Shown: positions 18,404 through 26,870 of the stretch, one piece after another | How the letters are laid out: each line of letters starts with the position of its first letter | Position numbering within the stretch: the first letter of the stretch is position 1 | DNA from: an uncultured Lutibacter sp. | Lineage (GTDB): Bacteria > Bacteroidota > Bacteroidia > Flavobacteriales > Flavobacteriaceae | NCBI RefSeq assembly: GCF_947495725.1 | Contig: NZ_CANLZZ010000001.1 | Location: 558,001-622,000, forward strand | Direction of reading: 5' to 3' | Length of the DNA: 64,000 bases | Translations under genes and position numbers: made by a program | The notes under the pieces: generated by a model | The model's database searches: none | The model's input: the letters and a program-made list of their open reading frames with translations, nothing else | Told to the model about the DNA's origin: nothing

Positions 18404-18507
18404 TAGGTAAATCACACTTTTTAATGAAGTAATATTTTTCTTTTGAACCTAATTTAGCATAAAAATTAATCAACAAGGTTATTGCTAAAAATTTAAAAGA
18501 AAAAAAT

Positions 18508-20256
18508 ATGAAAACACATCATTCTAAATTTAAAAGAAACATTTTATTAAAAACGCTACTTGTAATAGGAATGCTATTTGTTTTTCCAAACCAAGTAGAA
18601 GGTCAATTTTTAAAAAAATTAAAAGAAAAAGCCGAAAAGAAAATTGAACGTGAAGCCGAAAAACGCGCTGAACGTAGAATGAATAAAAAAATTGACAAAC
18701 AATTTGATAAGGCTGAAGATGTATTAGATGGTAAAAAGAATACAGACAAAAATTCAGAAAAAGATAATTCTATAACCAACCAAAATACTCAAGGAAATAA
18801 TTCTAATACTTCAAATGCTTCACAAACAAATGGAAATGCTGTAAATAAACCAAACGTTGTTTGGAGTAAGTTCGATTTTGTACCTGGCGATGAAGTTATT
18901 TTTGAAGATATTCCAAGTACTAGTGAAGAGAATGGAGAATTTCCAAGCCGCTGGGATTTAGTAAAAGGACAGGTAGAAATTGCAAATGCAGATGGTGAGA
19001 CGGTGCTAATGTTTTTAGATGGAGGAGAAATAGTTCCATATTTAAAAAACTCGTCAACCGATTATTTGCCAGAAATTTTTACTATTGAATTTGATTTTTA
19101 CAAACCTGCAGGCGGAAATCGCTTATCATTTTATTTAACCGATCAAAAAAACCAAAGAAATAATCAAGTGTACGATAATGCTCAAGAATTTGATGTTACA
19201 CCATTAAGAATTGATACACCAGAAGGATCTGCTGTTGAGCATTCTGGAAGAGATTATAACTATTGTAAAAATGGCTGTTGGACACACGTTTCTATTGCTT
19301 ACACCAAAGGAAAACTAAAAGTGTATTTAGATGATACTAGATTGGTTAACATTCCTCACTATTCCTATAATCCAACTGGATTTACAATGTATCCATATTT
19401 TGCTAGTGCAAAAGACAACAAAGCATTTTATGTAAAAAATGTACGTATTGCCAAAGGCGGTGTAAAATACTACGATCGAGTACTTTCTGAAGGAAAAATT
19501 ATTGTAAACGGAATAAAATTCGATGTAAACAAGGCTACTCTAAAACCTGAAAGTATGGGACCAATTAATGAAATATTTGATTTGATGAATAAAAATCCTG
19601 AACTTAATTTTAGTGTTGAAGGGCATACAGATAGTGATGGTAGCGATGTTACAAACATGACACTTTCAAAAGAAAGAGGAAAAACTGTTATGAATGAATT
19701 AATTGAAATGGGAATTGCTTCAAACAGACTTAAATCTGATGGTTTTGGTGAAAGTAAACCAATAGACACTAATAACACTCCTGAAGGAAAAGCCAACAAC
19801 AGACGTGTAGAATTTGTGAAATTTTCTGGAAATTCAAACTTAAATAACACCAGTAAAAACAGTGCTAATTCAACATTTGATCAGCTAGATAAAAAAACAA
19901 TTGGAGCAAAGTTAGAATCGCTTCCCGATAGTTTTAATATTCCAATGTTAAATAATACCGGTATTGTAAATGGGCCAGGAACTGTTATTATTTATGCAAC
20001 TTCAGATGGCAATATGGGTAAAATGCAGATTTTAGATATTGATAAAAACAATAATAATAAGCTTACCATTAAATATGTTACATACAACTACAATGGATCC
20101 GTTCACAGTGAATCTAATAATTTGGAAATTCGAGGAACTTTTACTTGTGATTTAGACACCGGAAATGAAGGTGTAGAACGCGACAAAGCAGATTTTAGAA
20201 ATGGTGGCGAAACACTTTACCCGTATGAAACTACAATTTTAAAAGTTTTAAAATAA
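18508..20256 (+). CDS. OmpA-family protein with LamG-like domain and a novel C-terminal domain
   Basis: 582-residue exported protein. Order: signal peptide 1-32; Lys/Glu/Arg-rich helix 33-75; Asn/Thr/Ser-rich linker 76-116; a LamG/concanavalin-like beta domain about 118-315 (ending YVKNVRIAKGG); OmpA peptidoglycan-binding domain about 331-440, with IKFDVNKATLKPES, EGHTDSDG and NRRVEFVKF; a tail of about 100 residues (485-581). OmpA normally ends the protein; here the extra tail resembles the C-terminus of the 370-residue protein two genes downstream (GKMQILDIDKN.. LTIKY and a TLYP/TLFP end). It leads a six-gene operon. It likely tethers an outer-membrane or periplasmic complex to peptidoglycan. 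Confidence 0.87.
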   Translation: MKTHHSKFKRNILLKTLLVIGMLFVFPNQVEGQFLKKLKEKAEKKIEREAEKRAERRMNKKIDKQFDKAEDVLDGKKNTDKNSEKDNSITNQNTQGNNSNTSNASQTNGNAVNKPNVVWSKFDFVPGDEVIFEDIPSTSEENGEFPSRWDLVKGQVEIANADGETVLMFLDGGEIVPYLKNSSTDYLPEIFTIEFDFYKPAGGNRLSFYLTDQKNQRNNQVYDNAQEFDVTPLRIDTPEGSAVEHSGRDYNYCKNGCWTHVSIAYTKGKLKVYLDDTRLVNIPHYSYNPTGFTMYPYFASAKDNKAFYVKNVRIAKGGVKYYDRVLSEGKIIVNGIKFDVNKATLKPESMGPINEIFDLMNKNPELNFSVEGHTDSDGSDVTNMTLSKERGKTVMNELIEMGIASNRLKSDGFGESKPIDTNNTPEGKANNRRVEFVKFSGNSNLNNTSKNSANSTFDQLDKKTIGAKLESLPDSFNIPMLNNTGIVNGPGTVIIYATSDGNMGKMQILDIDKNNNNKLTIKYVTYNYNGSVHSESNNLEIRGTFTCDLDTGNEGVERDKADFRNGGETLYPYETTILKVLK

Positions 20257-20281
20257 CACTACTTAATACAAATAATTAAAT

Positions 20282-21193
20282 ATGAAAAAATTAAGCATCA
20301 TACTCGTCATACTTATTGTAACAATAAGCTGTAAAGGAAACGATAGTAAACCAGCAGATAGTTTAACTATTAAAACCGAACAAAACAAACTAAAACGCTA
20401 TCAAATAGAATCTGGAATTATTCATTTTACTTCTACTATTACAGGTAAAGTATTAGGAAGCACAATGACAGGTAAAGGAACAGAAACAATATACTTTAAA
20501 GATTGGGGAGCAATAGAATTAAAAGACGAAAAATCATCTGAAACAACCCATATTAAAATATTTGGAAAAACAAAAGAAGAAACAACAAACAAACACTCTA
20601 TTAACAAATTAGATAATGGAGAGTGGTATACAGTAGATTTTGACAGAAAAGAAATTACAGCCAGACGCTCTATGCCTATTGATATGATAACCGCATTTCA
20701 TCCCAATTCTGATGCTGGAGACGCAGGAAAAGAAATGATAAAAGACCTTGGAGGTAAAAAAATTGGAGAAGAAACTTTTATGGATTATCACTGTGAAATT
20801 TGGGAAGCTATGGGTGTAAAACAATGGGTACATAAACATATTACACTTAAAATTGAAACTACTGTAATGGGTATTACAACTTCAAAAAAAGCAACAAAAA
20901 TTGAATTTAACATACCTGTACCAGATAAGTATTTTAAACTTCCTGATTTTCCAATAAAAAAGGAAGAAAGTTTCTTTAATAATGAAGATATGAATTTTAA
21001 TATGGACGATATGGAAGGAATGGAAGACATAGATGCAAATATGGAAATGCTCAGTAAACTCTCTTTTGAACAATGGAAAAAAATGGCATTAGCAGATGAA
21101 TCAGATGAAGAAATGCAAAATATGAGCGAAGAAGAATTACGTCAAACGTATGATATGATTCAAAAAATGGTGAAAATGAGAAAAGGGAATTAA
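20282..21193 (+). CDS. Hypothetical lipoprotein, operon gene 2
   Basis: 303 residues. The signal peptide ends in VTISC with Cys17. A beta-rich domain from about residue 38 begins KRYQIESGIIHF and contains ETIYFKDWGAIEL, then IGEETFMDYHCEIWE. The opening motifs correspond one for one with those of the next gene (YKVESGKISY, EQIIYYWDEFGDI), so the two are distant paralogues. The last 75 residues are Met/Glu/Asp-rich (MNFNMDDMEGMEDI and similar), a highly charged tail with possible metal affinity. It starts 25 bp after the OmpA-like gene. No known family recognised; function unknown. Confidence 0.75.
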   Translation: MKKLSIILVILIVTISCKGNDSKPADSLTIKTEQNKLKRYQIESGIIHFTSTITGKVLGSTMTGKGTETIYFKDWGAIELKDEKSSETTHIKIFGKTKEETTNKHSINKLDNGEWYTVDFDRKEITARRSMPIDMITAFHPNSDAGDAGKEMIKDLGGKKIGEETFMDYHCEIWEAMGVKQWVHKHITLKIETTVMGITTSKKATKIEFNIPVPDKYFKLPDFPIKKEESFFNNEDMNFNMDDMEGMEDIDANMEMLSKLSFEQWKKMALADESDEEMQNMSEEELRQTYDMIQKMVKMRKGN

Positions 21194-21210
21194 TTACTAA
21201 TAAAATTGCT

Positions 21211-22323
21211 ATGAAAAAGATATTTCTATTTCTAATTTTAAGTTTTGTCATTTCAGTAAATGCCCAAGATTTTAAACCTTATAAAGTTGAATCTGGAAAA
21301 ATATCCTATGAAAATTTAAAGTATTCAACACATTCGGGATATTCTAATAAAAATGGTGTTGAAAAAAGTTATAGCAAACAAGTTCCTTATGTAGCTGAAC
21401 AAATAATTTATTATTGGGATGAATTTGGAGATATTGCCTTTGAAGAAATCTATCAAGTTTCAAAATTTGGAGGAAAATTGCTTCCTGAAAAAGTGAAAAT
21501 TGCTGAACGTTTATGGGTTGATGAACATCGTTATTATTTCAATTTTAAAGAAAATAAAGTAAGTGATGATCCATACTATTTAAGAATAAAATGCAGAGAA
21601 CATTTTCAATACTATCAAATAAAAAATTCTTGGATTGAGACTTTGTATATGGGTGTCGAAAAATCTGGAACCATAGAAATACTTGGAAAACAAGCTGATT
21701 ATTACAACATAAGTAACTATCAAGATATCTATGCTTGGAAAGGGTTGGTGTTAAAAGATGAAAGTTTTTCAACAAGTGGTTCTAATGGGCCTAGAAATAC
21801 TATTGAAAGAGCTAAAATTGCTGTGGAAATTGATACTTCTTTGGTAATAAATAAAGATTTGTTTAATCCAACTTGGTTAAAAAGAGAGAAATTATACAAT
21901 AGTTTAGACGAAAACAAAATTGTAGAATTATTAGATGGTAGACAAGAAGTTTTAGAGCAAGCAGATAATATTGAAGGAATTCCACTTCAAAAAAATGATA
22001 TAGTTCTGTTTGTAACGTCAAAATTAACTATTGGAAAAATGCAAGTTTTGGAGATTGACGAAAATAAGCAGCTTACTATAAAATATAGTTTATACCACAA
22101 TAACAATATTATTGACTGGGGAGATTCATTTAAAATTAAAAATAATACCGTTGTAAATATCGATAAACCACATTATAAAAATGTAGCAACTGAAGAGTTA
22201 GATTTTCAGTGGAGCGCAACTAACAACCCAACACTATTTCCTCAAAACAACATCAGTGTTTTTTTATTAAAATCAAGCAGATCAAAATCACTAAAAATTA
22301 ATCAATACAATAGAAAAAATTAA
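21211..22323 (+). CDS. Hypothetical exported protein, operon gene 3
   Basis: 370 residues with a cleavable signal peptide (1-19, ending VNAQ). Two parts: an N-terminal domain (about 22-225) paralogous to the previous gene, and a C-terminal domain (about 262-355) paralogous to the tail of the OmpA-like protein (GKMQVLEIDENKQLTIKY versus GKMQILDIDKNNNNKLTIKY). It therefore joins a module from each upstream neighbour. The gap to the previous gene is 17 bp and to the next 6 bp. No catalytic motif. I do not recognise a named family. Confidence 0.75.
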   Translation: MKKIFLFLILSFVISVNAQDFKPYKVESGKISYENLKYSTHSGYSNKNGVEKSYSKQVPYVAEQIIYYWDEFGDIAFEEIYQVSKFGGKLLPEKVKIAERLWVDEHRYYFNFKENKVSDDPYYLRIKCREHFQYYQIKNSWIETLYMGVEKSGTIEILGKQADYYNISNYQDIYAWKGLVLKDESFSTSGSNGPRNTIERAKIAVEIDTSLVINKDLFNPTWLKREKLYNSLDENKIVELLDGRQEVLEQADNIEGIPLQKNDIVLFVTSKLTIGKMQVLEIDENKQLTIKYSLYHNNNIIDWGDSFKIKNNTVVNIDKPHYKNVATEELDFQWSATNNPTLFPQNNISVFLLKSSRSKSLKINQYNRKN

Positions 22324-22329
22324 AATATT

Positions 22330-23274
22330 ATGAAAAAAATACTAATAACATTTATTATCATCCTTTGTAGTTTTTATTCAAAAGCGCAAGAAGCTACTAT
22401 TATAGGAAACTGGCAATTAACAACAGTTTCAGGAGTTGGCGAAACCGAAACAGGTTTAGAAGTAGTCTTTATTTTTGAAGATAACGGCGTACTTAAAGCT
22501 GGAAAAAATAGAAAATCAAGAACTATAAATGCTGGTACTTGGGCATACAATAAAAAGAAAAAATTAATTGTATTATCAAGCGATTTAGATCAAGATTTTA
22601 ACGGCGCAGCAACTATTATAAAATTGAATGATAAAGAATTAGTCTATAAAAAAGGTATTTCAACCTTTAGCTTTATAAAATTTGATCCTCCAGCTAAAGT
22701 TGTAATTACAATGGAAAAACCAATACTTTCTTTTGAAAGTGACGATATGTACGATGAAGAAGGGAATTTTAATTATGAAGAAGCTGAAGCAAAATTACCT
22801 TGGACAATTGAAACCATTGTAAACTATTTAAAAAATTATACCGAAATGGTGTACAATATTACAAGTTTCCCTGATGAACAAGAACCTTTTGCTTGGGTGG
22901 AGAGCGAAAAAATAAATTATAAAGAAGCCGAACAAACTATTGATGTTAGAGAATACTCATATTATCAAAACGATTATATAGATATGATGGAAGATCCTAT
23001 TTTAATAGATAACCTAAAAGAATATGAAGAGGATTTTATGTTTTTCCCAAAAGACAATTTAGACATTTATCAAGTAGTTGGAACAGAGGAAATTGAAACG
23101 CCAGCTGGTGTTTTTGAATGTACTATTGTTGAAGGCCTTGGTAGATTTAATGCCAAAGTAAAATATTGGATGGTAAATGAAAAACCAGGCGTATTTGCCA
23201 AAGTAATTAACGTAAAAGATGCTCCAGTACCTTATGGAAATACAAAAGTGTATGTATTGAAAGAAATTAAATAA
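22330..23274 (+). CDS. Lipocalin-like exported protein, operon gene 4
   Basis: 314 residues with a signal peptide (about 1-19, ending YSKAQ). Residues about 23-115 look like a lipocalin-like barrel of the Bacteroidota type: IIGNWQLTTVSG opens it, followed by alternating strands with GTWAYNKKKKLIVL. The second half (about 175-314) is another beta domain that closes with EEIETPAGVFECTIVEG and KVKYWMVNEKPGVFAKV, a pattern seen in proteins that bind a small hydrophobic ligand, though no ligand can be named. It sits 6 bp after gene 3 and 9 bp before gene 5. Confidence 0.65.
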   Translation: MKKILITFIIILCSFYSKAQEATIIGNWQLTTVSGVGETETGLEVVFIFEDNGVLKAGKNRKSRTINAGTWAYNKKKKLIVLSSDLDQDFNGAATIIKLNDKELVYKKGISTFSFIKFDPPAKVVITMEKPILSFESDDMYDEEGNFNYEEAEAKLPWTIETIVNYLKNYTEMVYNITSFPDEQEPFAWVESEKINYKEAEQTIDVREYSYYQNDYIDMMEDPILIDNLKEYEEDFMFFPKDNLDIYQVVGTEEIETPAGVFECTIVEGLGRFNAKVKYWMVNEKPGVFAKVINVKDAPVPYGNTKVYVLKEIK

Positions 23275-23283
23275 CACAACAAA

Positions 23284-24726
23284 ATGAAAACTTTACTAGT
23301 ATCTCTTTTAACATTTATAAGTGTTGCTGTTTTTAGTCAAAACAATGCGGAACAAACAAAAATTAAAAACTATTTAAAAAGCACTATATTAAACAAAAAT
23401 ACTTTACTAATTAATAGTGCTTCGCAAAACGTAACCGCTTCAGATATCTATCAAGGTGAACTACTTTTTAGCACAAGTCATCACGATGGGCATAACATAC
23501 TACAAATACAGTATTTTATAAAAACAGGTTCTAAACTTACTTCTTTTAAAAATTTAAGCGAATTATTAGCTTCAAGTGAGTTTATCGAAAGCATAAAATC
23601 AAAAAAGTTTAAACTAACTGATGAAGACGAAGGTGTTGCTTTTCAATCCTTCTTAAAATTATTGGATTATAAAAATGGACTAGGTTTTTTTATAGAAGAT
23701 AACACTTGGTATTTTATTAGAAACAAATTTTTTGATGATATAGAGGCCTATGTTGTCACTACAGATAAAAAAGGTGAAATAACTAACATAATTTACCAAA
23801 ATAAATTAAAAAAGGCATTACCTAAAACACTTTTACAAGCTGGTGAAACCAATGATTATACAGATTCTGAAGCTGTTATTTCAAAAGAAGATAGTGACTT
23901 TATACGTAATTATTTATTTAATACTACAAATTATGAGTTTGAAATTTCACCACTTAATTTTTATTCAATACATAAAATATCAAACATTTCAATTAACAAA
24001 TGTAACTTAAAAGTAACTGAAGGTGAAAAAGGTAACAGCTTTACAAACAATACTCCTTTTGTATTAGTTTCAAGTAATAACGAATACATAAAAACTTCTA
24101 TAAATGAACTTTTAGAAAGACCATTATTCATAAAAAGTCTGCAAGAAAAATACACATTAAAAACTGAAGATGATGCTAGGCTTTTTCAATATGTATTAGA
24201 TGATCTTTCACCTGTTAGTAAGTTTGATATAGAGCTAAAAACCTTTTACAAAAAAGACAATATGTGGTTTTTTGTTCGAGAAAAATCTTTTGACAACTTA
24301 AAAGGATACATTCTATTAGTAGATAAAAATAATAAGGTTTCCTCTATAGAATATACTACTATTTCCGAAGAAAATATACTTCGCATAAAAATGAAAAATC
24401 CAAATTTTAAAATTGACTACAAATTTAAATTGGTACAACCAACTTCTAATAAAGTAACACTAAATAAAGATGAAGGCTTAAATGTTGAAATTAGTTTTGA
24501 TGAAAATATGGTAAACGCAACAGGTTGTTGGATTTTAACACAGCTTGATGGTCGAAAAGATGGAATATATGCTGGCACAAGAATAAAATCACCTTATACA
24601 AATGGAAGAACGGGAATGTCTTTGCAAAACCAACCACACACTATTGAATACTTTTTACTTAAAAATGGAGAAGAAAATACAGAAAATGCCTTAAGTAAAA
24701 TAAAAATTGAAACTGAAGTAAAATAA
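23284..24726 (+). CDS. Hypothetical exported protein with an internal duplication, operon gene 5
   Basis: 480 residues with a signal peptide (1-19, ending VFSQ). Two tandem units of about 155 residues are visible at 23-175 and 203-362. They share ELLASSEFIESIKSKKFKLTDEDE versus ELLERPLFIKSLQEKYTLKTEDD, then NTWYFIRNKFFDDIEAYVV versus NMWFFVREKSFDNLKGYIL, then DKKGEITNIIY versus DKNNKVSSIEY. The last 100 residues form a different beta domain. No known family recognised. It is separated by 9 and 6 bp from its neighbours. Confidence 0.75.
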   Translation: MKTLLVSLLTFISVAVFSQNNAEQTKIKNYLKSTILNKNTLLINSASQNVTASDIYQGELLFSTSHHDGHNILQIQYFIKTGSKLTSFKNLSELLASSEFIESIKSKKFKLTDEDEGVAFQSFLKLLDYKNGLGFFIEDNTWYFIRNKFFDDIEAYVVTTDKKGEITNIIYQNKLKKALPKTLLQAGETNDYTDSEAVISKEDSDFIRNYLFNTTNYEFEISPLNFYSIHKISNISINKCNLKVTEGEKGNSFTNNTPFVLVSSNNEYIKTSINELLERPLFIKSLQEKYTLKTEDDARLFQYVLDDLSPVSKFDIELKTFYKKDNMWFFVREKSFDNLKGYILLVDKNNKVSSIEYTTISEENILRIKMKNPNFKIDYKFKLVQPTSNKVTLNKDEGLNVEISFDENMVNATGCWILTQLDGRKDGIYAGTRIKSPYTNGRTGMSLQNQPHTIEYFLLKNGEENTENALSKIKIETEVK

Positions 24727-24732
24727 ATAAAA

Positions 24733-25368
24733 TTGAAACTTATTAAACGAGCATTCTATTTTTTCATAATTGCAGTCTTTTTAGGCTCATGTTCAACAAG
24801 TAAAACAACAACAGTAAGCAAATCTGCACCAGTACCACCTGCAGGTATCACATTTACTGAAATTACTAATTTTAAAGGTTTTGTATCACTTCAAAAGCCG
24901 TATAAAGGTGAAGGATTTAGCAAGCAAGAATCTAGTGCTTTTAATGATGCTGGAGAGCAAGTACCAACTAGTAAATATCATGGACAACATGTATATCAAT
25001 TTAGTAATTTATCTAGTATGACTACCGTAAACGGAGATAAAACGGACACAAATATTGCACTTGAAAGCATTAAAAAATCCAGTATTTTAAGACCAATGCT
25101 TAAAAAAGAAAATGTTGTTGAACACTACAGTGATGTTCTAATTGCAGGTAAAACGTGCAAAAGATTTCTTGTTTCCTCTAATTTTAGTCGAAACGATTAT
25201 TCTTGTGTGTATTATAGATTAGGTTATATAATTCCGCATCATAATACTACGGCACTGTTTTATATAGATCAAGCAAAAAGTAGCCCAATAACTGCTTTTG
25301 ACGGAGATATTAAAAAACTCGAGAGTGTATTTAAATATATGATTGAAACTGTTGAATTTAGGGAATAA
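24733..25368 (+). CDS. Hypothetical lipoprotein with a TTG start, operon gene 6
   Basis: 211 residues. Translation must start at the TTG at 24733, because the signal peptide (KLIKRAFYFFIIAVFLGSC, Cys20) begins there, the previous stop is only 6 bp upstream, and the next Met is near residue 96. The mature protein is beta-rich with a repeated FSNLSS/SNFSR flavour and two Cys residues (GKTCKRFLV, NDYSCVYYRLGY) that could form a disulphide. No known family recognised. It is the last gene of the operon; a terminator follows 130 bp later. Confidence 0.72.
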   Translation: MKLIKRAFYFFIIAVFLGSCSTSKTTTVSKSAPVPPAGITFTEITNFKGFVSLQKPYKGEGFSKQESSAFNDAGEQVPTSKYHGQHVYQFSNLSSMTTVNGDKTDTNIALESIKKSSILRPMLKKENVVEHYSDVLIAGKTCKRFLVSSNFSRNDYSCVYYRLGYIIPHHNTTALFYIDQAKSSPITAFDGDIKKLESVFKYMIETVEFRE

Positions 25369-25498
25369 AAAAATATTTTAAAAAAACAACATATAATTTA
25401 TAGCATAATTAACTATTTATAGTAATCCAGCATTATTTTTTAAATAAAACTACCTTAGTTAACAATAAATATTAAAGACTATTAAAAATTTAACTTAG

Positions 25499-25528
25499 AA
25501 AAAGAGTACAATTTGTTGTACTCTTTTT
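25499..25528. terminator. Terminator after the exported-protein operon
   Basis: 13-bp perfect stem AAAAAGAGTACAA/TTGTACTCTTTTT with a 4-base loop and a 3' T run within the stem end. It is 130 bp after the last operon gene. Confidence 0.8.
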
Positions 25529-25670
25529 GCAATAACGGCATTTTTAAGAAACTCTAATAAAATCAACTAGCGACCAATAATTAACACTTATATTTAACTG
25601 ATAATCAATATTTAATACTAATTAATCGTTTATTAAAAAACTTGTAAAATGTTAAAAACTTATTAATAAA

Positions 25671-25679
25671 TGTGAATAA
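25671..25679 (-). promoter_or_regulatory. DnaA-box-like 9-mer upstream of nrdB
   Basis: Minus strand reads TTATTCACA, which fits the DnaA-box consensus TTWTNCACA. It lies about 95 bp before the nrdB ATG. DnaA regulates nrdAB in Escherichia coli; whether it does here is inference, and a single 9-mer can occur by chance. Confidence 0.35.
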
Positions 25680-25773
25680 GTGTCCTTTTTTTGTGTCCTT
25701 TTTTTTCCAATATTTGTTTTTATCTTATTGAAAGAAACTAACTAACATTTTACCAAACTAAAAAAATCAACAA

Positions 25774-26745
25774 ATGCCTGCTATTGAACCAATCTTGCAA
25801 GAAAACAAAGATCGTTTTGTTATTTTCCCTATTCAACACCAAGATATTTGGGAATGGTACAAAAAGCAAGAAGCTAGCATTTGGACTGCCGAAGAAATTG
25901 ATTTACACCAAGATGTAATTGATTGGGAAAAAAAATTGAATGACGACGAACGTTATTTCATTAAACATATTTTGGCATTTTTTGCTGCATCGGACGGAAT
26001 TGTAAATGAAAATTTAGCTGAAAATTTTGTTAGTGAAGTTCAATATTCTGAAGCCAAATTCTTTTACGGATTTCAAATAATGATGGAAAATATACATTCT
26101 GAAGTATATTCGTTATTAATTGATACATATGTAAAAAATGAAGTTGAAAAAAATGAACTATTTAAAGCTATTGAAGTTTTTCCTGCTATAAAATTAAAGG
26201 CCGATTGGGCCTTAAAATGGATTGAAAGCCCAAGTTTTGCTGAAAGATTAATTGCATTTGCAGCTGTTGAAGGAATCTTCTTTTCTGGAAGTTTTTGTTC
26301 AATTTTTTGGTTGAAAAAAAGAGGTTTACTTCCTGGATTAACTTTTTCTAACGAATTAATTTCTCGTGATGAAGGATTACATTGTGATTTTGCAGTGCAC
26401 CTTCACAACAATCATATTGTTAATAAAGTTCCTAAAGAACGTATTTCAGAGATTATTGTTGATGCACTAAACATTGAACGAAAATTTATTACCGAATCAT
26501 TACCTGTTAGTTTAATAGGAATGAATGCTAAATTAATGACTCAATATTTAGAGTTTGTAACCGATAGACTTTTAACTGAATTTGGTTGCGATAAAGTTTA
26601 CAACGTTTCAAACCCTTTCGATTTTATGGAAATGATATCATTAGAAGGAAAAACCAACTTTTTCGAAAAACGTGTTTCTGAATATCAAAAAGCAGGTGTA
26701 AAATCTGGAGGAACAGGAAACATAAGTTTCGACGCAGATTTTTAA
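25774..26745 (+). CDS. nrdB: Class Ia ribonucleotide reductase, small (radical) subunit
   Basis: Houses the diiron-tyrosyl radical used by NrdA to reduce ribonucleoside diphosphates; cytoplasmic. 323 residues, eukaryote-like R2 type. The tyrosyl radical residue lies in [17 protein letters not shown] (FYGF), with the metal ligands Glu and His from MENIHSE, Glu from [10 protein letters not shown] and Glu/His from [11 protein letters not shown]. An intact C-terminal tail ending ISFDADF provides the R1-docking peptide. It precedes nrdA by 125 bp, with no terminator between. The radical Tyr is present, so this is not the Tyr-less class Ic form. Confidence 0.97.
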   Translation: MPAIEPILQENKDRFVIFPIQHQDIWEWYKKQEASIWTAEEIDLHQDVIDWEKKLNDDERYFIKHILAFFAASDGIVNENLAENFVSEVQYSEAKFFYGFQIMMENIHSEVYSLLIDTYVKNEVEKNELFKAIEVFPAIKLKADWALKWIESPSFAERLIAFAAVEGIFFSGSFCSIFWLKKRGLLPGLTFSNELISRDEGLHCDFAVHLHNNHIVNKVPKERISEIIVDALNIERKFITESLPVSLIGMNAKLMTQYLEFVTDRLLTEFGCDKVYNVSNPFDFMEMISLEGKTNFFEKRVSEYQKAGVKSGGTGNISFDADF

Positions 26746-26870
26746 ACTAAATATTTTAGCTAAAATCTTTTTTCAAATTGAAATAAATCCAAATTGAAAT
26801 TTGAGTTTTCAAAAATCAATAGAATAACTGTATACAATAAATATTAACTATTAAATCCTTTTATTAACCA

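Larger units (their letters stand above)
25369..25773. other. 405-bp intergenic region upstream of nrdB
   Basis: Contains the end of the exported-protein operon (terminator at 25499-25528), a DnaA-box-like 9-mer at 25671-25679, and a direct repeat of TGTCCTTTTTTT near 25681-25707 just upstream of an AATATTTG element (one mismatch to TAnnTTTG) that may be the nrdB promoter. I see no protein-coding frame and no clear NrdR box. Confidence 0.6.

Noticed and set aside
25671-25679. Replication origin at the DnaA-box-like site
   Set aside because: A single box on each side of nrdBA, no cluster, no dnaA or dnaN nearby and no AT-rich 13-mer array beyond general AT richness.
25681-25707. TGTCCTTTTTTT direct repeat before nrdB as an operator
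   Set aside because: Two copies of a T-rich motif in AT-rich DNA; more likely slippage than a site, and not an NrdR box.
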